Positions 20,797-33,536 of a DNA stretch of 64,000 bases are shown here, in pieces (position 1 is the first letter of the stretch; each line of letters begins with the position of its first letter). Source of the DNA: Sweltsa coloradensis (Eukaryota; Arthropoda; Insecta; Plecoptera; Chloroperlidae); contig JAMZAV010001426.1 of the NCBI GenBank assembly GCA_024449915.1, forward strand, positions 62,001 through 126,000. The letters run 5' to 3'. The position numbers and the translations under genes were made by a program. The notes below the pieces were generated by a model. It was not told where the DNA came from, ran no database searches, and saw only the letters and a program-made list of their open reading frames with translations.

Positions 20797-23507
20797 GGAC
20801 GGATCTCTTGCAGCTATATCTATAGAGATGCTTTCAAAGTATCTTGAATATTTTCCTAATAGACAAGTTTTTTAATACTTACTCAAGCCTGGAACTAAAT
20901 CCATTTGGCTGTACGTACATGCCGATATTTATAAATAAAAAGTTATCTGAAACCTAATCACCATTAGTGGGGCCTATATTAATGGTGAGACATCAATCAT
21001 CTTTGCCGAAGCATGAACTGAACAAGACGTCCTCGATAATGGAAGAAGTTCACCTTCGGTGCACTTTGTTCAGTTCAAGAAGGCGGTGCATTGCGGCCAG
21101 TGATCTCGGGACGCTAAACAAGGGCGGTGATTATATCAGAGTCGGTAAAGAAGTTTTCACGATGGGTTCCAAGGGGGAAACTTCTAGATCGATTTTGTAG
21201 GGGCATTGACTCAAACGTTTCTCGAATGGAATCAATCTGTATATTTTTTATATTCTTTTCGTTTATCCATTTCGACGTTTTCTCATTTCGTCTTTTTATT
21301 TTTCTGTTTTCTTGTTTTTCCTTCATTAAATTTATTAAATAAAATTGACCCTTTATTAATTTTGATTAATTTGAATTCAGTCAATTCAATTTTGATTCAT
21401 TTCATTTATCAATGCAATGCAATATAAATAATTTAATAGATCTTGTCTTATTTGAAAATGTTGAAATAATTAAGTTTTTACTATTTCGAAATTTGTTCAA
21501 TTACAGTTTATTCTTTTATGTGGATTATGTAAATTTTAGTTTTATTGATTATCCGCCTTTGTAAATTTCTGTTTAAAAATTAAAATAAGGGAAAAATGAC
21601 TGAAGATATTTGGTTGTTACCTTTCTTCCCCTGCAAAGGTGACAGTTAAAAAATTAATATCTAAAATGGCCAACACTATTACGAGCACACGGCATTGCTC
21701 GCCATCTCGAAAGTCAAGGCCAAATCGTAAACATTTGGGCCACCAACCAAATATATTCAATCACAACACAATCAAACTTGAGTCTTGCAGTTTGGAGAAA
21801 TCGTAAACCAATGTCTAACAAGTAAGTAGTTAACTTTTTAAGGAAGGTGTTGACAAGCCAAGTACCGCGAGTCATGAAGCAATCATCATTAAATAGTACT
21901 TAGTGCTTACTCCTCTAAGAGCCGAGTATGTACAAGTAAACAAGGTTCAAGATGCGGTATTGGCAGCATTACCGCTAACAACGTGTGAGTACATCTTAGA
22001 AGAAAGCAAAGGTTTAAATGGGTTCACAAACGAGTACCTACTGAAATCGTCGACATATCTGTTGACGGTATATATTTTATTATTTAACTTTTGGAATAAC
22101 CTAATTTTTATTACATTTTTAAAAAATTGACAGATTTTCTCATATGAATTTCCCTACACAAAGTCGTTATTTTCGTTAAACCTTTCACATAACAACAAGA
22201 CAAGTCTATAAACAACACCAAAATAGTTGGTTATACTCTATATTGTTTTATTATACTCTTTAAGTTTCTACAATATGGTTTTAAGAGCATAATATAATTT
22301 GGTTGAAATTGGTTTCCTGTAAGCCATTGGCGAACGAAGAATGGCTGACCAGAGAACGGTATTAAACACGGAATAAACAAGATGCGCAGGATCCACAAGC
22401 GGGCAAAGCCACAATCAACACAAGCTCAATGTTTATACAATTGAGAATGGTGGAGGCGCCGGTTCTTCGAACATAAAGGTCTGCTATATATTAATCTTAA
22501 TAACAAATCATGTACATCACCTTCCTCAGTACGCGTAAACGTCATCATCAAATCATCATCAAACAATCAACGTAAATAATAAATCTTGGTCGAAGTGAGA
22601 ATGTAGACTAGCTCGGATATTTCGACTAGATTCAGGATGTTTCTTGCTAAGTTGAATGCGATTTTAATTTGCCCAGAGTAAAGAGGGGTCAGAAAGGCAA
22701 ACAAGATTTATTATTTCTCATCACGTCGATTCCTTTGAAATGCGATTTAATTTCTTAGAATCTATCATTCATATTTTATAGCAGGGTGTGTGATTTTTTA
22801 AATTTTTATTAAAAAATAAAAATTTGATTTAAATCAACTTTTTGGCGATTCAGATTTTTTCGATTTAAATCAGATTTTTATTGATTTAACTCAACAATAT
22901 CAGCATTTCAAAACTTGTTAAGTTGGCGAGCGGATCAAATTCTTTTACAAGCGTTTCAGAAAATATAATTCAAAAATTATTTTAAAGTAAACTTTGCTTA
23001 AATCAGGTAGAATTCTTGTGTTTGTTTCTCAAAATGAAGAAAAAGTAATTTTTTTTAATTTTTATTAAATAAATCATTTGATTTAAATTTTATTTAAATC
23101 AACCCAAATTGTATAATACAATAATTGTTAACTATAGTTCCAACAATGCAACGCGATCATGTTTGTAATGGTGTTTTATACCAGCTAGTACAGTATAGAC
23201 TGCGTTTAGATGTACGATGTAGCCTGCACGGAAAGATTTGTCCTGCTTCTCCTATAACATGGCCCCACTGATATTTTAGTAAATACTTAGCTAAAACGAA
23301 GCAGGCTAGTCATGTTTAGACTAGCGTACGAATGCGAATTGTTTATGAATACACTAGTGGAACAATCAATAAATCAATGTGTGTTTACATTGCCATAGTC
23401 AACACTTGAATTTAAGGTGAAGGTAGCTGGAACGTTGTGTACCTTTAACCGAACTCACTTGGCTAAAATTTAATATATGTTAATGTTAAATATACTTTTT
23501 TTAAATA
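20797..23507. other. Gene-free block with small hairpins and AT-rich repeat
   Basis: An 11-bp stem hairpin (GAACTGAACAA / TTGTTCAGTTC) spans about 21,014-21,076. A relative of the 30.04-kb hairpin lies at 21,137-21,185. A worn L-type end (TTATCCGCCTTTGTAAATTT) is near 21,550. An AT repeat built of GATTTAAATCA inverted motifs occupies 22,783-23,103. A G-like end (GGTGGAGGCGCCGG) is at 22,449. No gene is supported. Confidence 0.45.
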
Positions 23508-23768
23508 ATTTTTCGTGGGAAGCCTGCCCAGGGTGCAATTCATGCCCCTCTTCAGGTGTCTATAAAACTATAGGTATGTTGCGGATAGGATAATTGTGAA
23601 GGGATGTCCGAGGGCTGTTTATGAGAACTCAATCCCGTGCATTCGTAATAACGACTGAGGAAAACCTTGGGAAAACCTTCAGTCGGGATTGCCGGTCTCA
23701 ACGAGATTTGAACCCAGGACCTCCCGAATTAGAGTCTAGCGCTCAACGCTCGAGCCAACACTGTCGGT
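23508..23768 (-). mobile_element. tRNA-derived SINE, family S1, full length
   Basis: The complete unit from CGTGGGAAGCCTGCCCAGGG to GAGCCAACACTGTCGG, with inverted B box GGATTTGAACCC. Same structure as the 17,277 copy. Confidence 0.88.
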
Positions 23769-23924
23769 AATATATGTTATAGGGTTCGATTTGTGAAAGA
23801 AAATTAGAAGATTTTTGCAAATTTCAAAGAGATATTCATATATTCATATATTCATACATTCACAATTTTCTTTTACAGCTAATCACTTATTCCCCCGTCA
23901 AATATTCATATTTTTATATATAAT

Positions 23925-24120
23925 TTCATCAAAATTCGTGAAAACTTATTTATTTTTATAAATGATTATTTATTTTCAAACAAAGTTTAGAAATGTGTTA
24001 CTGCAGAGCCCTATATTTCCACTCTCGTGACATATGTTCCATATTTAATTACCTGTGGTGTCAGTCAGCCGAGCGAACATTAATTTGCCTAAAACGCATG
24101 TCCTATAATATACCCTTTTC
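23925..24120 (+). repeat. Dispersed repeat family D, partial
   Basis: GTTACTGCAGAGCCCTATAT, TGACATATGTTC and CCTAAAACGCATGTCCTATA match copies at 33,980-34,358 and 36,826-37,195. A G-type CCGGCACCTCCACCA end follows at 24,269. Confidence 0.7.
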
Positions 24121-24962
24121 GATTGAAGAATCTTAAATTATAACTTTCTTCTAATTCAGTTTGTATTGTCTGGATTTTCATTGAATGGCATTTTTTGTGT
24201 ATAATTTATGAATGAAATAATAAATAAATAATTTGCAATAGGCTATAAAAATAAAAAAGTCTGGACCGGCACCTCCACCATCCTCTCAAAAATATACTTT
24301 TTCGTTAGGTTGCACTCCGAAACCATAGTTTTTAACACTTTTTTCTTTTTTTTTGTTATTTTGATGATGTATTGAGGCCATACAAAGGCTAGATTGAGCT
24401 AAAATATATATGAGTTCATGATTAATCAACTGTTCTGAGGCATTTTTTATTTTGGTCTGTACGTCCCTGATTTTTTTTCACCATTTTTTAAATGTAAACA
24501 AACGAAAAATTACAACAATGATTAAAATGACTCATGAAAATCAACGAAAAATTAACCTTGAATAATTAACCGTGAAACAAAAATGTGTGTGTGAACAGTG
24601 ACTCAGTGTTCGATAAACAAATCAGCCGGAAGATAGTAAACAAACGCATTCCGCAGATCACCAAACCGTTTAGAGGAGTTGAAAGTTTGCAAAAGTAAAG
24701 AAGCGAGACCGAACTCGAAATAACAACTTAAGAGACAAGTACACATGTTAATATATACACAGAAGATGACAGGCGATCTGTCTTCAAGGCCGCGCATAAC
24801 ACTCTGTCACCGTGGGTTGACGAGCGCATTGTTCCGTGACCTTGGTGTGTTGACACACGTGACTAAAGGAAGACGTGCGACCTTGGGAGACTTGGGAGTG
24901 GAGGGTGCGCGAGGTGTTGTAAGGGACTTGGTGTACGTACGTGCTGCATGGCGGACGGATAG
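24121..24962. other. Gene-free block; GC-richer stretch 24,780-24,960
   Basis: The last 180 bases before the AGAC array are relatively CpG-rich with several ACGTGCG-like words. No splice-supported exon is visible. Confidence 0.35.
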
Positions 24963-26225
<1,263 letters not shown>

Positions 26226-26239
26226 AGTTACGAAAATGA

Positions 26240-26440
26240 CAATCATCACTTTTCTGTCTGTCCGTTCGTCTATCTGTGCGCCTATCACGTCCCACGATAA
26301 AAACCGAACATGACGTACGATTTACATTCGTTTTTATTGACATTACCATTCTATAAGGATGATCCAGAATGTTTTTCGTGACCCTGGGGGTAAGAGGAAA
26401 AAAGTTTGAATATTTATGAGACCGGCACCTCCACCAACCG
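26240..26440 (+). repeat. G-family repeat
   Basis: TCACTTTTCTGTCTGTCCGT, then CACGTCCCACGATAAAAACC, GAACATGACGTACGATTTAC, GAATGTTTTTCGTGACCCTG and ACCGGCACCTCCACCAACC, in the same order as the other G copies. Confidence 0.8.
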
Positions 26441-27159
26441 TTATTAACTGAGGCTACACCGCACTGCGATGTATCTACAGTTTATTAAACTCTCGCAAAT
26501 GTAACTTCGTGACACAATTTATCTCATTTTGCACTCTTATGTTTCCATCTAATTCATCTTATAATCTTATCAAATATGCTCTTGTAGTTTTAAGCCACGT
26601 ACAAATAGAAATAGTCTTGATTCAACAGTGTCATGATGTATATAGTTTTAAAAACAAGCACGTTACGCTAGAACCCAAAATAGGAAGCGAAAACAGATTT
26701 TTGAAGAAGAACACGCAATTAAAAAATTATCCAACAAAAATACATCAGCGGAGGTGTCGAGTACACAAAAGTGTCCCTTTTATAAAAAGACCCCATTACC
26801 CTGACCCCTAGAGTCACCAATAACATTCTTTATCATCCATGTTAAAGGGAAATGTCAACAAAAAATCTTATGTCAATAGAGGTCTTGTTCGTTTTTAAAA
26901 AATGCTGGGCAAAGATGTCGATATTTAATTTAAACTCCATATCAAAATTCAGGAAGAAAAAATTAAATAAGGCTCAAATTTATTTTTAAAAAAAACTTGT
27001 AAGAGATTTTCTTAGTTACCGGGTCATTTAACGCATTTTTGTCGATTTTAAGCCACACTATTAATAGTTGGCCTACTTTGGTTGGTACATTTTTTTAAAC
27101 ATCAAACTATATTTGCACAGATAATACAATATCGATATAGATTGATTGATATTATGTCA
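26441..27159. other. Gene-free block with partial G copy
   Basis: CCCCTAGAGTCACCAATAAC, ATTCTTTATCATCCATGTTA at 26,808-26,850 is an inverted G fragment. The rest is AT-rich with no supported gene. Confidence 0.4.
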
Positions 27160-27655
27160 GAGCCCAGGTAGAGGATTTATAGGTACTCGCAGTGCGCGCA
27201 GGAGCAGGGCCCCGGGTGGCTGAGGGGCCCCGAATTTTGTCATTAGAAAAATATACCAATGTTTACTCAAGTGGAGCTATGCCAGACATAGAATACAAGT
27301 TGTGTAGCGTAATTTGAATCCTTGTCTAAAACTCCCAGTAAAAAAACACCTTTCCTTCATATTGTCAGAAATCATCAGTCTGCCTCTGAAATGTGTGCTA
27401 TATGCTAAATTAAGACTAAAATCTAACGTTAATATGTTGCCATGTATGCTGTGAACTGTAAGCTCGAGATGACGACAAAACAAATTGACGCACATAAACT
27501 ACATTGTTTCGTTATTGCATTCAACCTACCACTTTTTTCTAAATCGCTACAAATGCACTCTAAACACCTGATTTGCAAAATTTTTCGCCTGCGCCGCTAA
27601 TTATGGAGAGCTCTCCCCCCCCCCCATGATCATGTGCTAAATCCGCCACTGCAAT
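27160..27655. repeat. Relative of the 6,007-6,490 hAT-like element
   Basis: The right half (TTATTGCATTCAACCTACCA, TTTTTCTAAATCGC, TTTCGCCTGCGCC, then a C run and ATCCGCCACTG) parallels 6,200-6,490. The left edge and target duplication are unclear. Confidence 0.5.
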
Positions 27656-27699
27656 AAAGGGCACCAATAAGTGTAAATCCGCCTTTGAGCCCAGGCATA

Positions 27700-27772
27700 G
27701 TTTTCATCGTAAGACGTGAGACGGACGGTGCTAGAACCGTGATGCGTATAGTGGCGCTTCGCTCCCTAATTA
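27700..27772 (-). repeat. G-family fragment
   Basis: TTTTCATCGTAAGACGTGAG ... GATGCGTATAGTGGCGCTTC and GCTCCC match the core and GGGAGCGAAG end of G, inverted. Confidence 0.6.
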
Positions 27773-28282
27773 ATTATGACATACTGTTTTATAATTCACT
27801 TATTAGTACCATGGTTTAATCTCTGCATACTAATGAACAAGTATTAGTTAATTTTACATGACTTTGCGTTTTGAGAAGGCCAAAGTGGTCTAATGCCCGT
27901 TCAAAGTTGATATCAGACCACTTAACTAGTTTTTGTTTAGATTATGATCTATGAAAGGCTGTCGGAGCGGTCGTGTGTATGTTAGGTAGGACTAGGAGGA
28001 AGAATTAAGAAATTAACGTGTGTCCCGTACCGACCCGCTAATGTCTGTTACGAGCTGGACGGTAGAAAAAAGAATAGACAGTTTTTAATGGGCGAATTTA
28101 ACAACACCAGTGGCGTAGCTAGGGATTTGTTGGGTAGCAGTGGCGGCTTGTTAAACGTTGGTTGGGAGTAATGCGGAAAAATGGAATGTTTGTGCAACTA
28201 CCACATCAACTTTACACTGTATCATTATTGATTGACCTAATACCCATGTTACACAAAATAACAGTTCATAAAACGTTGTTTC

Positions 28283-28492
28283 ATAATTACACTGATTTCC
28301 TGAACAAAACACGGTTAAATAACAATGCACAGCACTCACCCGCTGCGTAATATTTCGGTGACATCCATCACCTTCCTCGGACGCGAGGTCCGTCCGAGGA
28401 AGGTGATGGATGTCACCGAAGTATTGGTCAGAGGGTGAGTGCTGTGAATTGTTATTTTAACCATGTTTTGTTCAGGAAATCAGTGTAATTAT
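28283..28492. repeat. Near-perfect palindrome, about 101-bp arms, 7-nt loop
   Basis: Arm 28,283-28,383 and arm 28,391-28,492 are inverted copies (centre CCTCGGACG-CGAGGTC-CGTCCGAGG; outer ATAATTACACTG / CAGTGTAATTAT), with a handful of differences. A 13-bp direct repeat AACGTTGTTTCAT flanks it at 28,272-28,284 and 28,518-28,530. Confidence 0.92.
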
Positions 28493-28530
28493 CATTCTCC
28501 GGTTAAGGTGGTTTGTTAACGTTGTTTCAT

Positions 28531-29735
28531 GTTAAAATTACACATCAAAATCAAGTAAACACAACATAATCTCAATAAAATTTATTAAAAAAAAACAGTT
28601 CCATAAAAGCGAAAACATTTCTGAAAAATTGTTAATAAAAAAAATGTAATTTTGTAAATTAATTGGCAGAAGACTCCACAAAGAGTCAGATCGATTAAAA
28701 AGCCATACGGACGCTTCCGAATTGAACGCCAGGCGGCGAATGAAAGGGATTCGAGGTGATACTGATATCGACAATCTACCATCGGTGTGAGCCTGGATAA
28801 CTTCAATGTACTTGTATGACTAGGAATATTTCAGTGGTTAGGCGCACCAATCTCACCATTGTTGTTGACCAACAATAGAAAAAAACTCACACCTCTCCGC
28901 CATGTGCAAATAAATAGTGCAAATAAACTTTTAAATTATGCAACCTGCAATTACGAATATTACATAAGACGTTTTCCTGTAGACGGAACCAACAATATCC
29001 AATCATAAACATATTCTTTTGTTATGCACCCTAAAAGTAAAAATGAATATAATTACACCTTCGACTCTTTTTGTGTATACAGAGCAACATGACGTCATTA
29101 TGCATTATTTATAAGACTTTCAGTTGAATAATCCCGCTTAGAAAACCCAAGTATTAACCTTGATTATGATGACTGTTTGATTATGAAATCTATTTTGTTC
29201 GTAATTTCTTTTTGACAGTGTGAAGTACAATCAAACAGTATTGCGTCATGAGGGGGTTACAATGTGTGCACTCGAGTGCACGCGGTGTAACCTTGAGACA
29301 CTCTTGAGAATGTCAGTGTATTGTCGAGCGCGCCTACTATATTCTGGCTGTATAAACAGTGCAGCATAAAGACACTTGTATTGTGTTCAGTGGCCTTGCT
29401 GGAATCATGTCTGCGGATTGTGGCACGTGTAGATTTGTGCCGAGTGTACTAAGTTATTTATTAGAAATTTTATTATTAACTACAATGAATAAAAGTTTGA
29501 TCTTGAGTCTGACGCTGGAGGTCGTTGGATCGAATCCGGCTACGACAAAAGAAACTCGAAGGCTTTTCTCTGTTGAATTACAGACAGCTCATGTAGTGCA
29601 CGTAAAAATATGTTATATATTACTACAAAAATAAAACAAGACTTCTAATTAACACGCGTTTTTTTATTGCTCTTCAACAAGGATGATACAACAAAGAATG
29701 AAACTATATAGGCCTAACAGGTTTTATGTTTATCA
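28531..29735. other. Gene-free block with 16-bp palindrome and tRNA-like piece
   Basis: GTGCACTCGAGTGCAC (29,266-29,281) is a perfect palindrome. A TATAAA at 29,351 and TCAGT at 29,387 follow. GGTCGTTGGATCGAATCCGG at 29,519-29,538 resembles a tRNA T-arm. A 91-codon frame at 29,359 runs through these and is not convincing as a gene. Confidence 0.4.
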
Positions 29736-29775
29736 ATTACACCTACGGGAGTGTTTCCCGATTAATGAAATTGAG
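29736..29775. repeat. S3 fold-back fragment
   Basis: CAATTACACCTACGGGAGTG then TTTCCCGATTAATG matches one arm of S3. Confidence 0.6.
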
Positions 29776-29904
29776 ATATATAACAGAAGAGGTATTATAT
29801 TAATTAAATTTCAAATTATAGACTTTATTCTCTGTTAATAACACTTTTTATTAAACTAAAGAAATGTGTTTTAATATTGAACATTCCAGTGATTTGTACT
29901 TAAG

Positions 29905-29999
29905 AATGATACATAGTTTTTGGTGACCCTGGGGGTAAGGTGGGCGGGAGTGTCTAGCCCTCCAGAAAGTATGATCATTCAGTGCACGGCACCTCCACC
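29905..29999 (+). repeat. G-family fragment
   Basis: TTTTGGTGACCCTGGGGGTA, AGCCCTCCAGAAAGT and CACGGCACCTCCACCAA match the 3' half of G. Confidence 0.7.
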
Positions 30000-30041
30000 A
30001 AGAATGAACGAGAGAACAATTGTGACGAACATCTCTTATGC

Positions 30042-30089
30042 CAGAGTCGATAAAGAAGTTTCAACGGGGAAACTTCTTTATCTACTCTG
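30042..30089. repeat. 21-bp-stem short hairpin
   Basis: CAGAGTCGATAAAGAAGTTT-C and its inverted copy GAAACTTCTTTATCTACTCT-G pair at 20 of 21 positions around a 6-nt AACGGG loop. A related but less perfect version lies at 21,137-21,185. Confidence 0.85.
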
Positions 30090-30196
30090 CTTGTGCTAAG
30101 CGAACCAAGTACCGCCACCAAATATATCAAGTAATCCGGGTTGCTCATCTTAAACGCTTTTAAATTTCTCAAGACAATTTAATCGATCTATCAATA

Positions 30197-30211
30197 AGAA
30201 TAATAATAATA

Positions 30212-30266
<55 letters not shown>
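30197..30266. repeat. (AAT)n microsatellite
   Basis: About 22 AAT units with one interruption. The minus-strand poly-Ile/Leu frames are artefacts. Confidence 0.97.
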
Positions 30267-30267
<1 letters not shown>

Positions 30268-30494
30268 TCAAATAAGAAATGATATACAGGAAAGAGGTGA
30301 GAAGTGGAAGAAGTCGAAGCAAGGAAACTGTGGGAAGACAGAAGTGGATGGCGTTGAACTGGTGGGAAGAAGTGCGAGTGAACCTGAAGAGGACATGACA
30401 GGCCTGGCAAGCCGGTGTTAACAACTCATAAAATGCCCTAGAAAATTGGTGGCTATAACCACCCCTGACCTAACTTAGTTGGAAACAGGAGTCA

Positions 30495-30519
30495 GATATA
30501 TATATATATATATATATAA
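30495..30519. repeat. (TA)n microsatellite
   Basis: A simple TA run of about 12 units. Confidence 0.95.
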
Positions 30520-31054
30520 TTGTATAAAAATAAATTATGACGTCATCTATCGTAGCACTTTTCTATTGATTGATTATAGAAACAAACAAAAAATAATTTC
30601 AATTTTCTAGAATTTAGAATCTGTCAAAATGGCCAAAAACACCCAAATAACTACGCATTTTCTGATTGATCTATGATAAATATTGAAAATCTGATATTAT
30701 GAGGGCGACAAATGTCCTTCATTATCAAGTATGCCAAGTTGTACTAAGATGTAATGATTTATGGCTGCAGGATAAGGAACGCACCGAACATCAATTATCA
30801 AGCCCGCTTCTTCTGTCGATTAAGTAGCTTCGACCCTTATTTAGGACGACCGTACCCAGCCGAGCATGTTTTAAACAACTCAATAGTACTCAAAACTCTG
30901 CAAAAATAAAACTTGTCACTTTTTAGTTTCGTGTTTTTCATGAGCTTCCTCTTACGGTACAGAAAGCAAATATTACATTTTAAACCGTTAAAACTTAAAA
31001 GAACCACATTACACAAAATATCATTTAAATCTATTTTTACTGTGAGTCTTATTC

Positions 31055-31290
31055 GGTAAAAAGCACGGGTGCTGGAATACCCAAAAGAGAGATCGAAACT
31101 TTTCAAAGAAGAATAAGAAAAATATGATAAAATTCGCTGTGCGTTGAGTTTTTGGTGCGGCGCCGTGTAAGCTTATCATTAAAAATGTTTGTCACATGTT
31201 TTCGAATTTGTAGTGAAGGTGCCGGGCAAATAATTCTCAATATTTCTGGGGGAAAACAAAAACGTTCTGTATCATCCTTGTCGAAAAGCA
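31055..31290 (-). repeat. G-family repeat, worn
   Basis: It opens with AGCACGGGTGCTGGAATACC and AGAGAGATCGAAAC, the inverted G terminus, then carries GTGAAGGTGCCGGG and ACGTTCTGTATCATCCTTGT in the inverted G order. Confidence 0.6.
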
Positions 31291-31341
31291 ATGCCATAAT
31301 AAAATAATTTAAAAATAATTTTAAAAAAAATAATAATAAAA

Positions 31342-31390
31342 GAACTGAGTGGGTAGACTCTAAATACAATTTATTTATTTATTTTATTTA
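31342..31390 (+). repeat. S2 SINE 3' end
   Basis: GAACTGAGTGGGTAGACTCT, AAATACAATTTATTTATTTA: only the terminal segment is left, ending beside the F copy. Confidence 0.75.
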
Positions 31391-31420
31391 ATCGGACGTC
31401 GTGTTGGTCGTTATCGTTAT

Positions 31421-32110
31421 CTAGGCCGCTTCGCAAACGCTTTTTCTAGTCGCGTTGATGGATGAGCGTTTTTGTAAGTTTTTAGTATGTGTGGAATCTC
31501 TTTACGTTTTCAAGTACCATTGTATAATCATTTTTGTTAAATTAGGATAATTTTTATAAAGTAGTATTCATTGCTTTGGTAATACCATTTAATATAATGT
31601 AATATAATATTATGGAGGCCCGTATATTTGCTTTTTGTATGCATTGTAGGTGATTATTGTCAAGTTTCTATAGTTACTTGATAATTATTAATTATTATAC
31701 ACCCAAAAAACTTATATTAACACCATTATTTCTATGGATTCTGGATAAACTTTTCAACTTTTTCTTTCAAAAAGTACTACATCACCATTACCTTAATGTC
31801 ATGTAAAATATGAACGTTGTAGCCCCACCCGTTTGGTCAGAATCGGCACAAATGTCACGAAAATATCGCATTCAAAATCGAAAAATCGTAAAAGTACGAT
31901 ATTCACGAGAAATATTTCTTCGATTGTACCCAAAAACGTGGCAGGTCTAAGTTCAAAGATTTCAAAAGTTGTCTTCAATTTTCATCAAGATCGCCTATGC
32001 CGTTTTCCCGGTAAAGCGCAAACAAACAGAAAAAAGAAAAAAACACCACGGGCTATTTTTTTTTTTTGGGGGGGGGGGTCATTGAAGTTGAAGTCTTCGC
32101 TTTGCTCATC
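31421..32110 (-). mobile_element. F-family element, apparently full length (about 690 bp)
   Basis: Bounded by CTAGGCCGCTTCGCAAACGC on the left and TCTTCGCTTTGCTCATCC on the right, so on the minus strand it runs GGATGAGC...CTAG. GGATGAGC also recurs inverted about 40 bases inside the CTAG end. It holds the conserved GTAGCCCCACCCGTTTGGTC block and a poly-G slot (32,068-32,078). A 98-codon frame has no known domain. The class is uncertain. Confidence 0.78.
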
Positions 32111-32459
32111 CAATCAGGACCAGATTTAGGGCGTAGTTGCGTTTGCGAGTGAGCAAACAAAATAACAGACACATTCTGAAGTGGGCAATATATTGACTAA
32201 AATATTCAATAGGTTTTGAATCGTTCCTTGCATTTCAATAAGTTAACGGCCCACTTCTCTCAAGTCACAAGTGGCCGTGAAAGTCATAAAATGCACCAAG
32301 TGTAGTTTTATAACTCTCTGTGTAACAAGGTGTAGATGTGGAGTTATTACCGTTCCCAGTCTAACCAGCAACGTTTATCGTACATGATCACCGACAAGAG
32401 CGTCGTGCCATATCTCTCTTTCTAACACGCTCGCGACCAAAAGCTGTAACACGACAAGC
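32111..32459. other. Gene-free spacer
   Basis: No repeat or gene recognised. Confidence 0.4.
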
Positions 32460-32735
32460 ACTGGTGCGGGAGTCCGCAAGATAGTGAGCTAAGCCAAGAA
32501 TAAAACACAAATAAAATCTTTTCCATCATTGAAATCTCTTGCTGGAGATTCCTAAAAGGTATACAAAAAATCGTGTAAAAAACTGTATCATCCTTGTTGA
32601 AGGGACGATGTAAAAAAAAAACACTTGTCAATCGGAGGTCGTGTTTTGTTTTTAACGTGAGACGTGACACGTTCGCACAGAGGACAGACGGACGGACAGA
32701 CTACAAAGAGATGCGTAAAGGGTAGCTTCGCTCTT
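32460..32735 (-). repeat. G-family repeat
   Basis: CTGTATCATCCTTGTTGAAG, TTGTCAATCGGAGGTCGTGT, AACGTGAGACGTGACACGTT, GACAGACGGACGGACAGACT and GTAGCTTCGCTC in inverted G order. Confidence 0.8.
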
Positions 32736-32814
32736 CCAAATTAGAAAATAATATGGTGACTTTTGCAAACTTATAAAGTTACATACTTTAGAAGTATGCT
32801 AAGCTCAATATAGG

Positions 32815-33170
32815 CATCACTCTTCTGTCCGTCTGTCCGTCCGTCTGTGCGTGTGTCACGTCTCACGATAAAACCAGAACTCGACCTGGAATTGAGATGT
32901 GTTTTTTTGACAACATTGCCTTTTACAAGAAAGATAAATAATGTTTTTGGTGACCCTAGAGTTTGGTGGGGGGGGGGGGGGCTAGCCTTTCAGAAACTTT
33001 TATATTTCTGTACTCGGATTCTCCACTATTAGAGAAGGCTGAAACAAGCGATGAACGTAATTTATTTGAATCTCTTTATACCCGGCACCTCCACCAACAT
33101 AATTTTGTATTTTCTTCGACGATCTGTGGTTAAGTAGCTTCGCGCCCTCTCTTGCTTCTCTTATATTATC
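32815..33170 (+). repeat. G-family repeat, near complete
   Basis: TCTTCTGTCCGTCTGTCCGT, GTGTCACGTCTCACGATAAA, TTTTTGGTGACCCTAGAG, a G13 run and ACCCGGCACCTCCACCAAC at 33,080-33,098. It then continues into CGACGATCTGTGGTTAAGTA and GCTTCGCGCCC. It shows what normally follows the CACC motif. Confidence 0.8.
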
Positions 33171-33233
33171 AGCCGTGTTAGAAATCGTATCTTTAAATAG
33201 CAAAAAAAAAAGTTTACGCAATTTTTAAACGAA

Positions 33234-33536
33234 ATGTGTATATTCAAGAACGAAACTGCCCTCTCGTCCCGCGTAGCTCATGCTACACGTAGCCCGCAGT
33301 GCGTGTGCGTGAGAGTGCGTGTTGCAAAGAGAGTGGGGGGTATCAATTCGGCGATATGGCTCGGCGTGAGCGGAGCGGACGCACCACGCGGGCCTACAGT
33401 CTCACCTTCGGCCTGGCGCGAGTAGGTAGTTAGCTACATCTTCACCGACTCTCTGTGTGTTTGTTTGTGTTGTTTTCTTTACTCTAGTGTGCGGTGGAGT
33501 GGTTGTGGATGGAGAGAGGAGTACACCATCTCGTAA
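33234..33536 (+). promoter_or_regulatory. CpG-rich island with splice donor: candidate promoter and first exon
   Basis: About 190 bases from 33,258 are dense in CpG and GC, unlike the surrounding AT-rich DNA (for example CGGCGTGAGCGGAGCGGACG). It is followed by a T/G-rich stretch and ATCTC|GTAAGTG at 33,530-33,541, a strong donor. A 63-codon frame at 33,234 has no recognised domain, so I read this as untranslated leader of an unseen plus-strand gene. A CpG-rich repeat would be an alternative. Confidence 0.4.

Noticed and set aside
31421..32110. Firm assignment of F as a Helitron
   Set aside because: CTAG|T ends fit, but there is no TC start, no clear terminal hairpin, no Rep/helicase, and the 31.4-kb copy is followed by A rather than T.
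31833..32129. 98-codon plus-strand frame in an F copy, with a similar frame in the 43.3-43.7 kb copy
   Set aside because: The similarity is that of the shared repeat DNA. The frame is broken in the 53.8-kb copy, and the product has no domain, so a conserved protein is not supported.
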